From CAZCWX01 sp964502465 (GTDB taxonomy: Bacteria; Desulfobacterota; Binatia; Bin18), in NCBI GenBank assembly GCA_964502465.1, contig CAZCWX010000646.1, positions 1 through 29,822 of the forward strand: DNA of 29,822 nucleotides. Reading direction: 5' to 3'. Under the pieces are notes generated by a model, which was given only the letters and a program-made list of their open reading frames with translations, made no database searches and was not told where the DNA came from. Numbering within the stretch: the stretch's first letter is position 1; the number at the start of each line of letters is the position of its first letter. This document shows, piece by piece, positions 1-7,810 of the stretch. A program made the position numbers and the translations under genes.

Positions 1-9
1 CAGAACGAC

Positions 10-78
10 GCCGGCTAAAGCCGGCTTTCAGTCCCCTTCAGGGGGCGCAGCCGTGTAGCCCGGCGATTGATCGCCGGG
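10..78. repeat. Palindromic intergenic repeat element
   Basis: Two strong inverted repeats lie side by side. GCCGGC-TAAA-GCCGGC is at 10-25, and a 9-bp stem CCCGGCGAT/ATCGCCGGG with a 2-nt loop is at 59-78. A short CCCC...GGGG hairpin lies between them. No reading frame of interest covers it. The composition and build resemble the other palindromic elements of this window (7749-7804, 14934-14958), so a REP/MITE-like dispersed family is likely. It may also form the 3' end of an upstream transcript. Confidence 0.6.
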
Positions 79-145
79 CGGAGTATGGAACAGGGTGTTA
101 CGTAGTGTACGAATCTTATGTGGTTTGATTTAGTGTCCCCCCACC

Positions 146-174
146 GAGATTGCTTCGCTTTGCTCGCAATGACA
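146..174. repeat. Dispersed repeat, GAGATTGCTTCG...CTCGCAATGACA type (copy 1)
   Basis: The 29-nt stretch starting GAGATTGCTTCG and ending CTCGCAATGACA recurs, with a slightly longer centre, at 12890-12924. The two ends are partly complementary (ATTGC/GCAAT), so each copy can fold. The rest of 79-233 holds no recognisable gene. Confidence 0.6.
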
Positions 175-233
175 ACCCCTCATTGTCAAGCTGACTGAGT
201 ACTAGATTTGTTGGATCTTGCACAGTCATCTGA

Positions 234-1547
234 TTAGACGGATGCCTTGGCGAGGCTCCACACAGCGCGGAGGGTTTTATCAACCTCTTCAGGCGACGTG
301 AGAAGACTGGGGGCCAGGCGCGCGTAGCGCGTCGCATAGGGAGTCACACTCGCGATAATCTGCTGTTCGCGCAAGCGGGCGACCACCTGCCCAGGAGACA
401 ACCCTGCCACTTCAAAGCACACAATCCCTGCGGAGAGGTCATCGGCAAGCGGTGTATGAAGTATGACGTTCCCCATTTCAGCTAACCCTTCCTTGAGGTG
501 GCGATTCAAGGCATGGATGCGCTCGGCGATCCGCGCTTTGCCAATCGCCTGGTGGAAGCGAAACGCTTCGCTCAGCGCCCAGCGGTGCTCAAAAGAATGG
601 AACCCGCCTGGCGTCATTAGCACGCTCATGGGAATTCCAGCCGGTGGGACTCCCTGCATCCAGCGCTGGTATGGCTCCCATTGGAAGGAGGGAATGATGG
701 CATTGGCAATAGGCCAGGCGTCAGGTTTGCCCCAGACCAATCCCGTACCACGTGGACCGAACAGCCATTTGTGACAGCCAGCGATGAAGAAATCACAACC
801 GAGGTCTTCTATCTGCACGTCTTCGACGCCAAACCCATGGACGCCATCAACACACAGCAGCGCTCGGTCTTCTTCCGCCCGATTCGCATTGACTCTCGCC
901 AGCGCATCGGCCATCTGGCGAATGGGTAACTTGACCCCAGTGCTCGAATGGACCCAGGTTACTGCGACGATCCGTGTCTGCGGGCGCAGGGCCTTTACCA
1001 GCCTATCAACGATCTCCTCTTGCGATGCAGTTGCTGGCTGGTGGTACAGTGCAATCTGCCGCAGCGATGCACCAGTCCCGACAGCCCGCAGGCGCAGTGA
1101 CATGTCTGTGCAGTAGTGATCGTGCACAGTGGTCAGGATCTCCTGGCCCTCACGCAGAGTGAGTCCGCCATACAACAGACCAAGTCCCATGGTGGTGCTA
1201 TCCGTGAGGGCAATGTCAGTCGGCTGTCCTCCCAGGTAGTCTGCCGCAGCTCGCAGTACTGCTGCCTCCAGTTGCGCTTGGTGGTTCGCCAGGTACTCAG
1301 CAGGATTCTCATCCAGGCCGTGTCGATGGGTGTCAATTGCCTCCCGCACTGGTGTGGGATGGGAGGCAAGCAGAAAACCAGCCATGTGGATGCGCTCGTG
1401 TGTGAGAGTAAACTGGGCACGCACGGTATCCCAGCTCTTGTATGCAGCAGCAGGAGGGTCAGCCAACGCTACGGATTGAGGGGATTGGGCGAGTACGCTC
1501 GCTCCCAGCATCAAGCCGGTACGGACTAAGAAATCTCTGCGGTTCAT
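234..1547 (-). CDS. Tat-exported class V aminotransferase (isopenicillin-N-epimerase-like)
   Basis: This is a 437-residue PLP-dependent fold-type I enzyme of the class V aminotransferase/cysteine desulfurase superfamily, closest in style to the isopenicillin N epimerase-like group. The Schiff-base lysine is K260 in the GCHKWLFGPRGTG segment, and the PLP-contacting Asp is D234 in CVDGVHG. The N-terminus carries a twin-arginine signal (MNRRDFLVRTG, then a hydrophobic stretch and an Ala-rich cleavage region near residues 26-35), so export of the folded, cofactor-loaded protein is expected. The ATG at 1547 is chosen because a GAGGTG ribosome site precedes it and the Tat motif begins there; the longer reading frame to 1718 runs through palindromic repeats. 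Substrate is unknown. It has no obvious operon partner; the next minus-strand gene ends 112 bases upstream of its start. Confidence 0.85.
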   Translation of the reverse strand: MNRRDFLVRTGLMLGASVLAQSPQSVALADPPAAAYKSWDTVRAQFTLTHERIHMAGFLLASHPTPVREAIDTHRHGLDENPAEYLANHQAQLEAAVLRAAADYLGGQPTDIALTDSTTMGLGLLYGGLTLREGQEILTTVHDHYCTDMSLRLRAVGTGASLRQIALYHQPATASQEEIVDRLVKALRPQTRIVAVTWVHSSTGVKLPIRQMADALARVNANRAEEDRALLCVDGVHGFGVEDVQIEDLGCDFFIAGCHKWLFGPRGTGLVWGKPDAWPIANAIIPSFQWEPYQRWMQGVPPAGIPMSVLMTPGGFHSFEHRWALSEAFRFHQAIGKARIAERIHALNRHLKEGLAEMGNVILHTPLADDLSAGIVCFEVAGLSPGQVVARLREQQIIASVTPYATRYARLAPSLLTSPEEVDKTLRAVWSLAKASV

Positions 1548-1567
1548 GGGACACCTCACGTGGTCCG

Positions 1568-1617
1568 TCGTAACGACTGCAGTCGTGACCGCTGACTGAC
1601 GAGCGACTGAAGTCGCT
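1568..1617. repeat. Paired palindromes ACGACTGCAGTCGT and AGCGACT-GA-AGTCGCT
   Basis: Just upstream of the aminotransferase start are a perfect 14-bp palindrome (1573-1586) and a 7-bp inverted repeat with a 2-nt loop (1602-1617). Both share the core GCGACT/CGACT...AGTCG, which suggests two copies of one small palindromic unit. They could be mRNA-stabilising or transposase-associated repeats, or part of the aminotransferase leader. Confidence 0.55.
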
Positions 1618-1659
1618 ACTACAACCCAGAAAAAGACGCTTGACGCACCGCTAATTTTT

Positions 1660-2085
1660 TCACCGCTCCTCTGGGCGTCTCTCAACCTTGAGCCGGCCGC
1701 TTTGTTTCCCCGCTCCAACCGTAACTCGCCCTGCCGTCATAAAATCCAGCAGTTGCTCGTCGGTCAGTTCGCCTCGGCTCCAATAGCGTTTCAAAATGGT
1801 CGCGATCGTTCCTGGATCGCGGTAGTTTTCCTTTCCTCGCCGCAGTTTCCTGGCCAGCGCACGGTAGGCCTGAATACACTCGATTCCCAGCGTCATAATG
1901 TCGCCGGTTCTCGTATTCTGAATAGGAAAGCAACGGTAGATTGCTGGTTTCTGACAGAAGCCGCACGAGGCGGTCGGATCGTAACTCGGACAGAGAGCGA
2001 CAATGCTATCGTCGGCTTGAGCAAATCGACGGAGGGCGGCTAAGCATCGCTGCGTATACGCTGGGGATAACGGTCGTGACAGCAT
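1660..2085 (-). CDS. Hypothetical protein with Cys motif
   Basis: This is a 141-residue soluble protein that I cannot assign to a characterised family. It has a C-x2-C pair at residues 41-44 (SCGFC), followed by an I.N..TGD....GIEC segment ending at C70. That layout resembles the small zinc-ribbon-like module C..C...I.....I.N..TG....G..C found in many phage and bacterial hypothetical proteins. C52 may be a fourth ligand. The rest is helical and basic (residues 75-110). The ATG at 2085 has only a distant AAGGAG (about 16 nt upstream), so the exact start is uncertain. It lies between the aminotransferase and the transporter on the same strand, with gaps of about 100 bases on each side. Confidence 0.55.
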   Translation of the reverse strand: MLSRPLSPAYTQRCLAALRRFAQADDSIVALCPSYDPTASCGFCQKPAIYRCFPIQNTRTGDIMTLGIECIQAYRALARKLRRGKENYRDPGTIATILKRYWSRGELTDEQLLDFMTAGRVTVGAGKQSGRLKVERRPEER

Positions 2086-2137
2086 AAAATGGTGCGTGTT
2101 GCTCCTTCTTTTCTAACACGAGCACGGTGCGAAAGGG

Positions 2138-2157
2138 AGAGAGGCTGCTGCCTCTCT
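2138..2157 (-). terminator. Hairpin downstream of the Nramp-like gene
   Basis: AGAGAGGC and GCCTCTCT form a perfect 8-bp stem with a TGCT loop, 15 bases past the stop of the minus-strand transporter. On the minus strand the stem is followed by CCCTTTCG, a poor U-tract, so termination may be partial. Confidence 0.4.
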
Positions 2158-2171
2158 AGAGGTGTCACGCA

Positions 2172-3737
2172 TCAGGCCTGTGGGCCGCGGCCAAAAAGCT
2201 GAAACAAAAACCCTTTCTCAAGGTCAGGCACAAAGCCGCCCATCAGCCACAGATAGACAAATAATCCATAAAAGATGGCCATGAGGACGAGCGAGACGCG
2301 CCGCCACCGCGGCGGTTGAATTTCCTTTGGCAAAAATGTGGTGTTGATATACAAAATGTGCAACGCGCTGATGACAAAAACGATGCCAGCCACGTTTGCG
2401 CCTAACTGTAACAGCACGATCGGTTGCGCTAACCCCGAAGCGATCAATCCCCACAGCACCACCACCGCAAGCACTGAATAGTAGACGAGCCTGACATCTC
2501 CATCGCTCCAGTGGCGAACCCGTGCACTGCCAGTCCACAACATGTCGGTGACCGCGCGCACCGTTCCTTCCAGGATGTCGAGCTGGGTCTTGAAGAGGAT
2601 CCATGCCCCCATAAAGGCAATGAGGAAAGCCAACACCATCCCACCACGGGCAATGACGGCGTTGGCGAGTTCTGCCGCGACCGCGAGGCCGCGGATGTCC
2701 TCACCAGGTTGAATGAAAGAGGTATACAGAATGGCTGGTAACCCCATGCCCAAGAACGCGCCGATGAAAAACACCCCCCACTGGTCAATCTGGACAATCC
2801 GCCACCATTCTCGCCAGCTTTCCATGCTTTTCGGTGTGATCCTGAAGATGCTACCGGAATGTGCCAGAAAAACCCTCTGGCCGCCGATTGCTGCGGGAAT
2901 AAACCCAACCACCTTTCCCATGCCGAAGCCCTTGTCGCGCGCCCAGTTAGAAAGGGTCAAATTCACCACCCCACCTGCGGCAGAATAGGCGGCAAAGGCA
3001 CCGATGAGAAACCAGTCAGCCCCAGGCGGAAAAAAGGAGAACGTTTGTGTCTGTAAGTCATACCCGGCAAACCCCACCGCTGCGCCGAGCCAGCGGTCAG
3101 GCGCGGCAAAGATGAGGCACAGCACCGTCAACCCTCCCAGAATACACACGATCAAAATCCAATTGAGGATCTCTAAAGTGTGTTCGATCCGGGTGCCGCA
3201 CAGGAGAATGCCGATACAGACCACGAAGGTTCCCACTCCGATCCAGTAGACGGTGGAGGCCTGCGCTGGGCCTGCCATTTCGCCGCCGAACAAATAGAAG
3301 ATTGCGCCGGCTGCCGCACCCGCCCATGCTGGCCAGCCGACCTGCAAAAAATAGAGCAGAGAATAGAACCACGCCCAAAAGGTCGAGTGGGGCTTCGTAC
3401 GCATGAAGCCAGTAAAAGCTGGTTCGCCAGTGTACAGCGTGTAGCGGATCAACTCGGTATTGAAGACAGTTTGCAAAAAAGCCGCCACACTGGTCACCCA
3501 CAACAAGGACATGCCATATTTCACAAAGGCGGCTGGTCCGAGCAGCCATTCACCACTGCCAATCGAGGTACCCAGGATAATCGCTCCTGGACCAATGATG
3601 CCCCAAATGCTCAGGCCTTGCATCGTGGGCGGCTGTGGCAAATCGGCTACTTTCCAGGCATCCAGTCCGGACTGCGCCTCTTTTGGTACGGAGATTGAGG
3701 ATTCTGCGTGGGTGTGTGATGGCCTTTCCTGTTGCAT
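2172..3737 (-). CDS. Atypical Nramp-family membrane transporter
   Basis: This 521-residue polytopic membrane protein has about 11-12 hydrophobic segments and the overall layout of the Nramp (SLC11) family. TM1 reads GPGAIILGTSIGSGEWLLGP. In classical Mn/Fe transporters this helix carries Asp-Pro-Gly-Asn; here the corresponding residues are Gly-Ser-Gly-Glu. TM6, which normally carries Met-Pro-His, reads SAAGGVVNLTLSN. The usual divalent-metal ligands are therefore absent, and the substrate cannot be called manganese or iron. The ATG at 3737 is preferred because AGGAAGG lies directly upstream; an upstream in-frame ATG at 3773 has no such site and would add 12 residues. The soluble N-terminus (about 35 residues) is polar. 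The gene is divergent from the M50-trpS operon across about 100 bases. Confidence 0.8.
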   Translation of the reverse strand: MQQERPSHTHAESSISVPKEAQSGLDAWKVADLPQPPTMQGLSIWGIIGPGAIILGTSIGSGEWLLGPAAFVKYGMSLLWVTSVAAFLQTVFNTELIRYTLYTGEPAFTGFMRTKPHSTFWAWFYSLLYFLQVGWPAWAGAAAGAIFYLFGGEMAGPAQASTVYWIGVGTFVVCIGILLCGTRIEHTLEILNWILIVCILGGLTVLCLIFAAPDRWLGAAVGFAGYDLQTQTFSFFPPGADWFLIGAFAAYSAAGGVVNLTLSNWARDKGFGMGKVVGFIPAAIGGQRVFLAHSGSIFRITPKSMESWREWWRIVQIDQWGVFFIGAFLGMGLPAILYTSFIQPGEDIRGLAVAAELANAVIARGGMVLAFLIAFMGAWILFKTQLDILEGTVRAVTDMLWTGSARVRHWSDGDVRLVYYSVLAVVVLWGLIASGLAQPIVLLQLGANVAGIVFVISALHILYINTTFLPKEIQPPRWRRVSLVLMAIFYGLFVYLWLMGGFVPDLEKGFLFQLFGRGPQA

Positions 3738-3837
3738 CGCCTTCCTGCTCCCTTCCTCTGGCTCAGCGCTCATAGCTGAAAGCTAACAGCTCCCTGGTGC
3801 CTTGTCTCCTTGGTCAGGAGTCTATACACTTGCGTGC

Positions 3838-4497
3838 ATGGAAGCGATTGTGCCCTATATCCAGCCGATTTTGCTCTGGGCAGTGCCGATTCTCGTTGCG
3901 GTAGTGCTGCACGAACTTGCCCATGGGTACGTCGCTTTCCGCCTGGGTGATCCCACGGCTGCTCGGATGGGACGACTGACGCTCAATCCTCTTGCGCATG
4001 TGGACCTGTTCGGCACGGTCCTGCTGCCGTTGATGCTGCTTTTTGCTGGTTCCCCTTTTTTGTTCGGCTATGCGAAACCGGTGCCGGTGAACTTCTATAA
4101 TTTACGCAACCCCCGACGGGACATGGTGCTCGTTGCTGCGGCTGGTCCACTGATGAATGTGTTGATTGCTGCAGTGTCAGCGGTGGCCTTCAAGTGGCTG
4201 CTGTCACTCCAGGTGCCCAGCGAGGGATTGTTCACCACAGGCCTCGCTTTCTTTGCACGCATGTTGCAGTACAGCGTGCTGATGAATGTTGGGTTAGCGG
4301 TATTTAATATGCTCCCCATCCCTCCACTCGACGGTGGCCGCGTAGCAGCCGGCTTGTTGCCACGACTGCCAGCCCTGGCCCTCGCGCGGCTCGAACCCTA
4401 CGGCATGCTGATCGTGATGCTGCTGCTGATGACGGGTGTCCTCAATCAGTTCCTGCGCCCGATGACTGTGTTCCTGCTGCATACGCTTCTTCTGTAA
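3838..4497 (+). CDS. M50-family site-2 protease-like membrane metalloprotease
   Basis: This 219-residue intramembrane zinc protease belongs to the short SpoIVFB/YwhC-like branch. The zinc site HELAH is at residues 25-29 in the first hydrophobic segment. The third ligand lies in the NMLPIPPLDGGR motif of the third core helix. About five or six membrane segments are visible. The ATG at 3838 is used; an AGGAG lies 17-18 nt upstream, and the in-frame TTG at 3802 has no ribosome site. It opens the run M50 - trpS - scpA - scpB - rluB, a gene order I know from Deltaproteobacteria. The physiological substrate of this branch is not known. trpS begins 10 nt after the stop. Confidence 0.85.
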   Translation: MEAIVPYIQPILLWAVPILVAVVLHELAHGYVAFRLGDPTAARMGRLTLNPLAHVDLFGTVLLPLMLLFAGSPFLFGYAKPVPVNFYNLRNPRRDMVLVAAAGPLMNVLIAAVSAVAFKWLLSLQVPSEGLFTTGLAFFARMLQYSVLMNVGLAVFNMLPIPPLDGGRVAAGLLPRLPALALARLEPYGMLIVMLLLMTGVLNQFLRPMTVFLLHTLLL

Positions 4498-4507
4498 GGA
4501 CGGTGTA

Positions 4508-5560
4508 ATGACAGAAAGCAAACCTGACGACCAGATTGTGTCCTCCGTAACAGGAGTGACCGAAACGATCGTGAGCGGTTTTCGCCCGACGGGGAAGCTC
4601 CATCTTGGCCACTTGCATGGGACCCTGACGAACTGGGTGCGATTGCAGGAGACGTACCGTTGTTTTTTCTTCGTGGCTGATTGGCACGCCTTGACCACCG
4701 GCAATGTGACAGCAGAGACGATCCGTGAGAGCACCGAAGAGATGGTCATCGACTGGTTGAGTGTTGGACTCGACCCAGCCCGGTCGGTGATCTTCCGCCA
4801 GTCTGATATCAAGGAGCACGCCGAACTGCACTTGCTGTTCTCGATGATCACCCCGACTCCCTGGCTGCTGCGGAACCCGACAGTCAAGGAACAAGCGCGC
4901 GAACTCGGATTCATCCAGTCTGATGACGAGGCCGAGGTCTCCAAGATTAACTATGGTCTGCTCGGCTACCCTGTGCTCCAGTCTGCCGACATTCTCATGT
5001 ACAAGGCCAAATGGGTCCCAGTTGGGATGGACCAGGTGCCGCACATTGAGCTGACACGCGAGATTGCACGCCGTTTCAATGGGCTCTACCGCACGATCTT
5101 TCCCGAGCCCCAACCGTTGCTGACGGAAGTGCCGAAAGTTCCTGGGGTTGATGGCCGGAAGATGAGCAAAAGTTACGGTAACGCCGTGCTGCTTTCTGAC
5201 CCTCCTGAGGAAGTGGATGCCAAACTCTCACGGATGATGACCGATCCGCGCCGGGTGCGCCGCCGCGATCCAGGAGAGCCGGCGGATTGTCCAGCCTTCA
5301 ACTTGCACCGGTTATACTGCACGCAGGAAGAACTCGCATTTGTCAGCAATGGGTGTCGCACGGCTGGCATCGGGTGCTTGGAGTGCAAAAAAGTCATGAT
5401 CCGTCATGTCTTAGAAGACCTTGCCGTATTTCGTGATAAACGTGCTTACTGGGAGTGTCACCGCGATGACGTGCATGAGGTCTTGCGCCAGGGCGAACGT
5501 CAGGCCAGGGAGATCGCCCGTCAAACCATGGCTGAGGTCAGGGAAGTTATGGGAGTATGA
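4508..5560 (+). CDS. trpS: Tryptophan--tRNA ligase with Fe-S-type cysteine motif
   Basis: This 350-residue class I aminoacyl-tRNA synthetase charges tRNA-Trp in the cytoplasm. The HIGH-type signature is PTGKLHLGHLHG near residues 27-38, and the KMSKS loop is GRKMSKSYGNAV. Near the C-terminal domain four cysteines follow C261-x21-C283-x6-C290-x2-C293. This nearly matches the C-x22-C-x6-C-x2-C motif that holds a [4Fe-4S] cluster in the Thermotoga maritima TrpRS. A fifth cysteine, C271, is also present. AAGGA upstream of the ATG fits a ribosome site. It is co-transcribed with the M50 gene, which ends 10 nt upstream. Confidence 0.95.
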   Translation: MTESKPDDQIVSSVTGVTETIVSGFRPTGKLHLGHLHGTLTNWVRLQETYRCFFFVADWHALTTGNVTAETIRESTEEMVIDWLSVGLDPARSVIFRQSDIKEHAELHLLFSMITPTPWLLRNPTVKEQARELGFIQSDDEAEVSKINYGLLGYPVLQSADILMYKAKWVPVGMDQVPHIELTREIARRFNGLYRTIFPEPQPLLTEVPKVPGVDGRKMSKSYGNAVLLSDPPEEVDAKLSRMMTDPRRVRRRDPGEPADCPAFNLHRLYCTQEELAFVSNGCRTAGIGCLECKKVMIRHVLEDLAVFRDKRAYWECHRDDVHEVLRQGERQAREIARQTMAEVREVMGV

Positions 5561-5668
5561 TGAAGCTTGTGGGTTGGGGATTGCGGATTGGTGTAAATCT
5601 AGAGGCCAAAGTCTCAATTCGTCAATCTTTTCACTGAGAGCTGACTACTGATAGCTGAATACTTGCCT

Positions 5669-6415
5669 ATGTCGTACCGTGTCAAACTCGACATCTTTGA
5701 GGGACCGCTCGATCTCCTCCTGCATCTGGTCAAGAAAAACGAGGTCGATCTGTCTGATATTCCGGTGGCAACGATCACCGATCAATATCTTGCGTATCTG
5801 GATCTGCTCCAGCAGCTTGACCTGGATGTGGCTGGCGAATATTTGGTGATGGCCGCGACCCTGCTGCACATCAAGTCGCGGATGTTGCTCCCGGCGGATG
5901 AGGTGGGTGAGGAAGAAGAAGGCGAAGACCCGCGCGCCGAACTTGCCCGGCAGTTGCTCGAGTATCAGCGGTTCAAAGAGGCCGCGGAGCTGCTCAACCG
6001 TCGTGCCATGCTTGAACGCGATGTCTTTGCTCGCGCGCCTCTCCGCGATGAGACCGACACGGAGCAAGATCTCGTGTATGATGTTTCGTTCGGTGATCTC
6101 CTTGATGCATTGCAAGAGGTGATCAAACGAGCTGCGCCAGAGACCGTGCACCAGGTGATCCTCGAACAGGTGTCTCTGCGCGAACGGTTGTGCTTTATCC
6201 TGGACACGTTGCGGGAAAAGACAGAGGCGCTGTTTACTGATCTCTTTCCGGCGGGTGTGACGCGATTACACATATTGGTGACTTTCCTCGCGCTGCTGGA
6301 ACTCGTGCGCATGCGCATGGTGCAGGTGCACCAGGGGGAACGCTTCGGTCCGATTCTGCTGGCCTTGGCTGTGAGTGCTGACGCCCCGTTGCCTGAGTCG
6401 ATCGAACAATTATGA
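5669..6415 (+). CDS. scpA: Segregation and condensation protein A
   Basis: This 248-residue kleisin subunit of the Smc-ScpAB condensin bridges Smc heads and binds ScpB to compact and segregate the chromosome. The N-terminal signature YRVKLDIFEGPLDLLLHLV, the following NEVDLSDIPVATITDQYL segment and the acidic linker around residues 75-90 are typical of ScpA. The C-terminal winged helix is visible near residues 180-245. The ATG at 5669 is used in place of the TTG two codons upstream; no strong ribosome site is visible. The 108-nt gap from trpS contains an AGCTGA-rich repeat. Its stop overlaps the scpB start by 4 nt (ATGA), implying translational coupling. Confidence 0.95.
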   Translation: MSYRVKLDIFEGPLDLLLHLVKKNEVDLSDIPVATITDQYLAYLDLLQQLDLDVAGEYLVMAATLLHIKSRMLLPADEVGEEEEGEDPRAELARQLLEYQRFKEAAELLNRRAMLERDVFARAPLRDETDTEQDLVYDVSFGDLLDALQEVIKRAAPETVHQVILEQVSLRERLCFILDTLREKTEALFTDLFPAGVTRLHILVTFLALLELVRMRMVQVHQGERFGPILLALAVSADAPLPESIEQL

Positions 6416-7098
6416 ATACGGCAGACATCAAGTCGATCGCTGAGAGCTTGCTGTTCGCTGCGGGGGCGCCTCTCTCTTTACGCCGCATCGCTGAAGTGAT
6501 TGGTGTGATCCAGGCAGAAGTCAAACCTGCGATGGCCCTTTTACGCGAAGAGTACGCCGCTCCTGGCCACGGCATTCTCTTGGCTGAGGTAGCGGGTGGG
6601 TATCAGTTCCGTACTGTTCCCGAGAACGCTGAGTACGTCAAAACGTTAATCCGGGAGAAACCCAACCGGCTGAGCCGGGCCGCGCTTGAAACCCTGGCCA
6701 TCATTGCCTATCGCCAACCGATTACCAAAGTGGAAATCGAGGCGGTCCGCGGAGTTGATGTCGACGGGGTGCTCAACTCGTTACTGACCAAAAAGCTCGT
6801 CCGGGTGCTGGGGCGAAAAGATGTTCCTGGCCGCCCCTGGGTCTATGGCACGACTCCCCAATTCCTCGAACTCTTTGGTTTGAGCGATTTGGCGAGCCTG
6901 CCACCCTTGCCTGACATCCTTGAACCAACGGTCAATCCCTATGATGAACATGACCCCAGTGGAACGTCTGCAGAAGATCCTGAGTCGGGCCGGCCTCTCC
7001 TCGCGCCGGGCGGCGGAGAGTCTGATTCAGGAGGGACGGGTGCAGGTGAATGGCAAGACCGTCACTCGTCTGGGAACGACAGCGGACCCACAACGTGA
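6412..7098 (+). CDS. scpB: Segregation and condensation protein B
   Basis: This 228-residue ScpB is the tandem winged-helix partner of ScpA in condensin. Residues 1-172 match the family (SIAESLLFAAGAPLSLRRI at the N-terminus; RAALETLAIIAYRQPITKVEIEAVRGV in the centre; GRPWVYGTTPQFLELFGL near the end). Beyond about residue 173 the protein runs into a Gly/Ser/Asp/Pro-rich tail of about 55 residues, most of it encoded in DNA that also encodes the N-terminus of RluB in another frame (about 158 nt of overlap). ScpB tails vary in length and are often disordered, so the overlap may be real. An alternative is that the ancestral stop was lost. ATGA overlap with scpA supports coupled translation. Confidence 0.92.
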   Translation: MNTADIKSIAESLLFAAGAPLSLRRIAEVIGVIQAEVKPAMALLREEYAAPGHGILLAEVAGGYQFRTVPENAEYVKTLIREKPNRLSRAALETLAIIAYRQPITKVEIEAVRGVDVDGVLNSLLTKKLVRVLGRKDVPGRPWVYGTTPQFLELFGLSDLASLPPLPDILEPTVNPYDEHDPSGTSAEDPESGRPLLAPGGGESDSGGTGAGEWQDRHSSGNDSGPTT

Positions 7099-7810
7099 CC
7101 GTATTGTCGTTGACGGTCGCCCGGTTGTTGCTGCTTCCCTTCCCGTGTACTTCCTCTTGCATAAACCTGTCGGCGTCGTCAGCACCCTCAAAGACCCCCA
7201 AGGCCGTCCAACTGTACGGGACTTGCTCCGCAAGGTACATGAGCGGATATTCCCGGTCGGACGGCTTGATTACCACTCTGCCGGACTCTTATTGCTCACG
7301 AATGATGGGGAGCTGACGGAACGCCTCCTGCATCCCCGCTATCAGATTCCCAGAACGTACCATGCCAAAGTCTCCGGTCATCCGACGCCCGAAGCCTTGA
7401 GAGCTTTGCGTGAAGGGGTACGGTTAGCTGACGGGACCGTGACTGCGCCGGCTCAGGTACAGATCTTACGCAGGCGCGAGAAAAAAATCTGGCTAGAGAT
7501 AACCTTACGAGAAGGACACAACCACGAGGTACGGCGCATGTGTGAGGCGGTTGGCCATCGTGTGGAGAAGCTGGTCCGGGTACGTTTCGGTCCGCTGGTG
7601 CTTGAGAACCTCCCACCTGGTGCGTATCGTCCACTTGAACCGTCAGAAATCCGCGCTCTGAAACAAATGACAGCGCGCTCTGTAGCGCAGGTGCATAACA
7701 AACTATTGGGCATGAGAGACAGAGGTCCCTTGTTGGCGGATAACGCAGTTGTGGTGCCGCCGTCTCGGCGGCCTCAGAGAGCAGGCGGAACGCCTGCACC
7801 ACAAGATTGA
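6941..7810 (+). CDS. rluB: RluB-like 23S rRNA pseudouridine synthase
   Basis: This protein of about 289 residues belongs to the RsuA/RluB/E/F pseudouridine synthase family, acting on helix 90 region uridine(s) of 23S rRNA. An N-terminal S4 RNA-binding domain (RLQKILSRAGLSSRRAAESL, about residues 8-60) precedes the catalytic domain. The catalytic aspartate lies in the motif VGRLDYHSAGLLLLTNDG, and GHNHEVRRM is the conserved C-terminal motif. Several start codons compete (ATG at 6941, 6944 and 6950; TTG at 6920); all lie inside scpB, so translation is probably coupled to it. The last 20 or so codons are encoded by a palindromic repeat (7749-7804) and are unlikely to be part of the ancestral enzyme. 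Confidence 0.92.
   Translation: MMNMTPVERLQKILSRAGLSSRRAAESLIQEGRVQVNGKTVTRLGTTADPQRDRIVVDGRPVVAASLPVYFLLHKPVGVVSTLKDPQGRPTVRDLLRKVHERIFPVGRLDYHSAGLLLLTNDGELTERLLHPRYQIPRTYHAKVSGHPTPEALRALREGVRLADGTVTAPAQVQILRRREKKIWLEITLREGHNHEVRRMCEAVGHRVEKLVRVRFGPLVLENLPPGAYRPLEPSEIRALKQMTARSVAQVHNKLLGMRDRGPLLADNAVVVPPSRRPQRAGGTPAPQD
7749..7804. repeat. Palindromic repeat overlapping the 3' end of rluB
   Basis: The outer ends TTGTGGTGC (7749-7757) and GCACCACAA (7796-7804) are perfect inverted repeats. They enclose two further hairpins, CCGCCG-TCT-CGGCGG and CAGGCG-GAA-CGCCTG. The whole can form a three-armed structure typical of REP/MITE-like elements. It lies in frame with rluB and supplies its last codons. 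Confidence 0.7.

Noticed and set aside
1548..1718. Longer N-terminus of the aminotransferase (start at 1718)
   Set aside because: It would translate palindromic repeats and place the Tat motif internally; the ATG at 1547 has a ribosome site.
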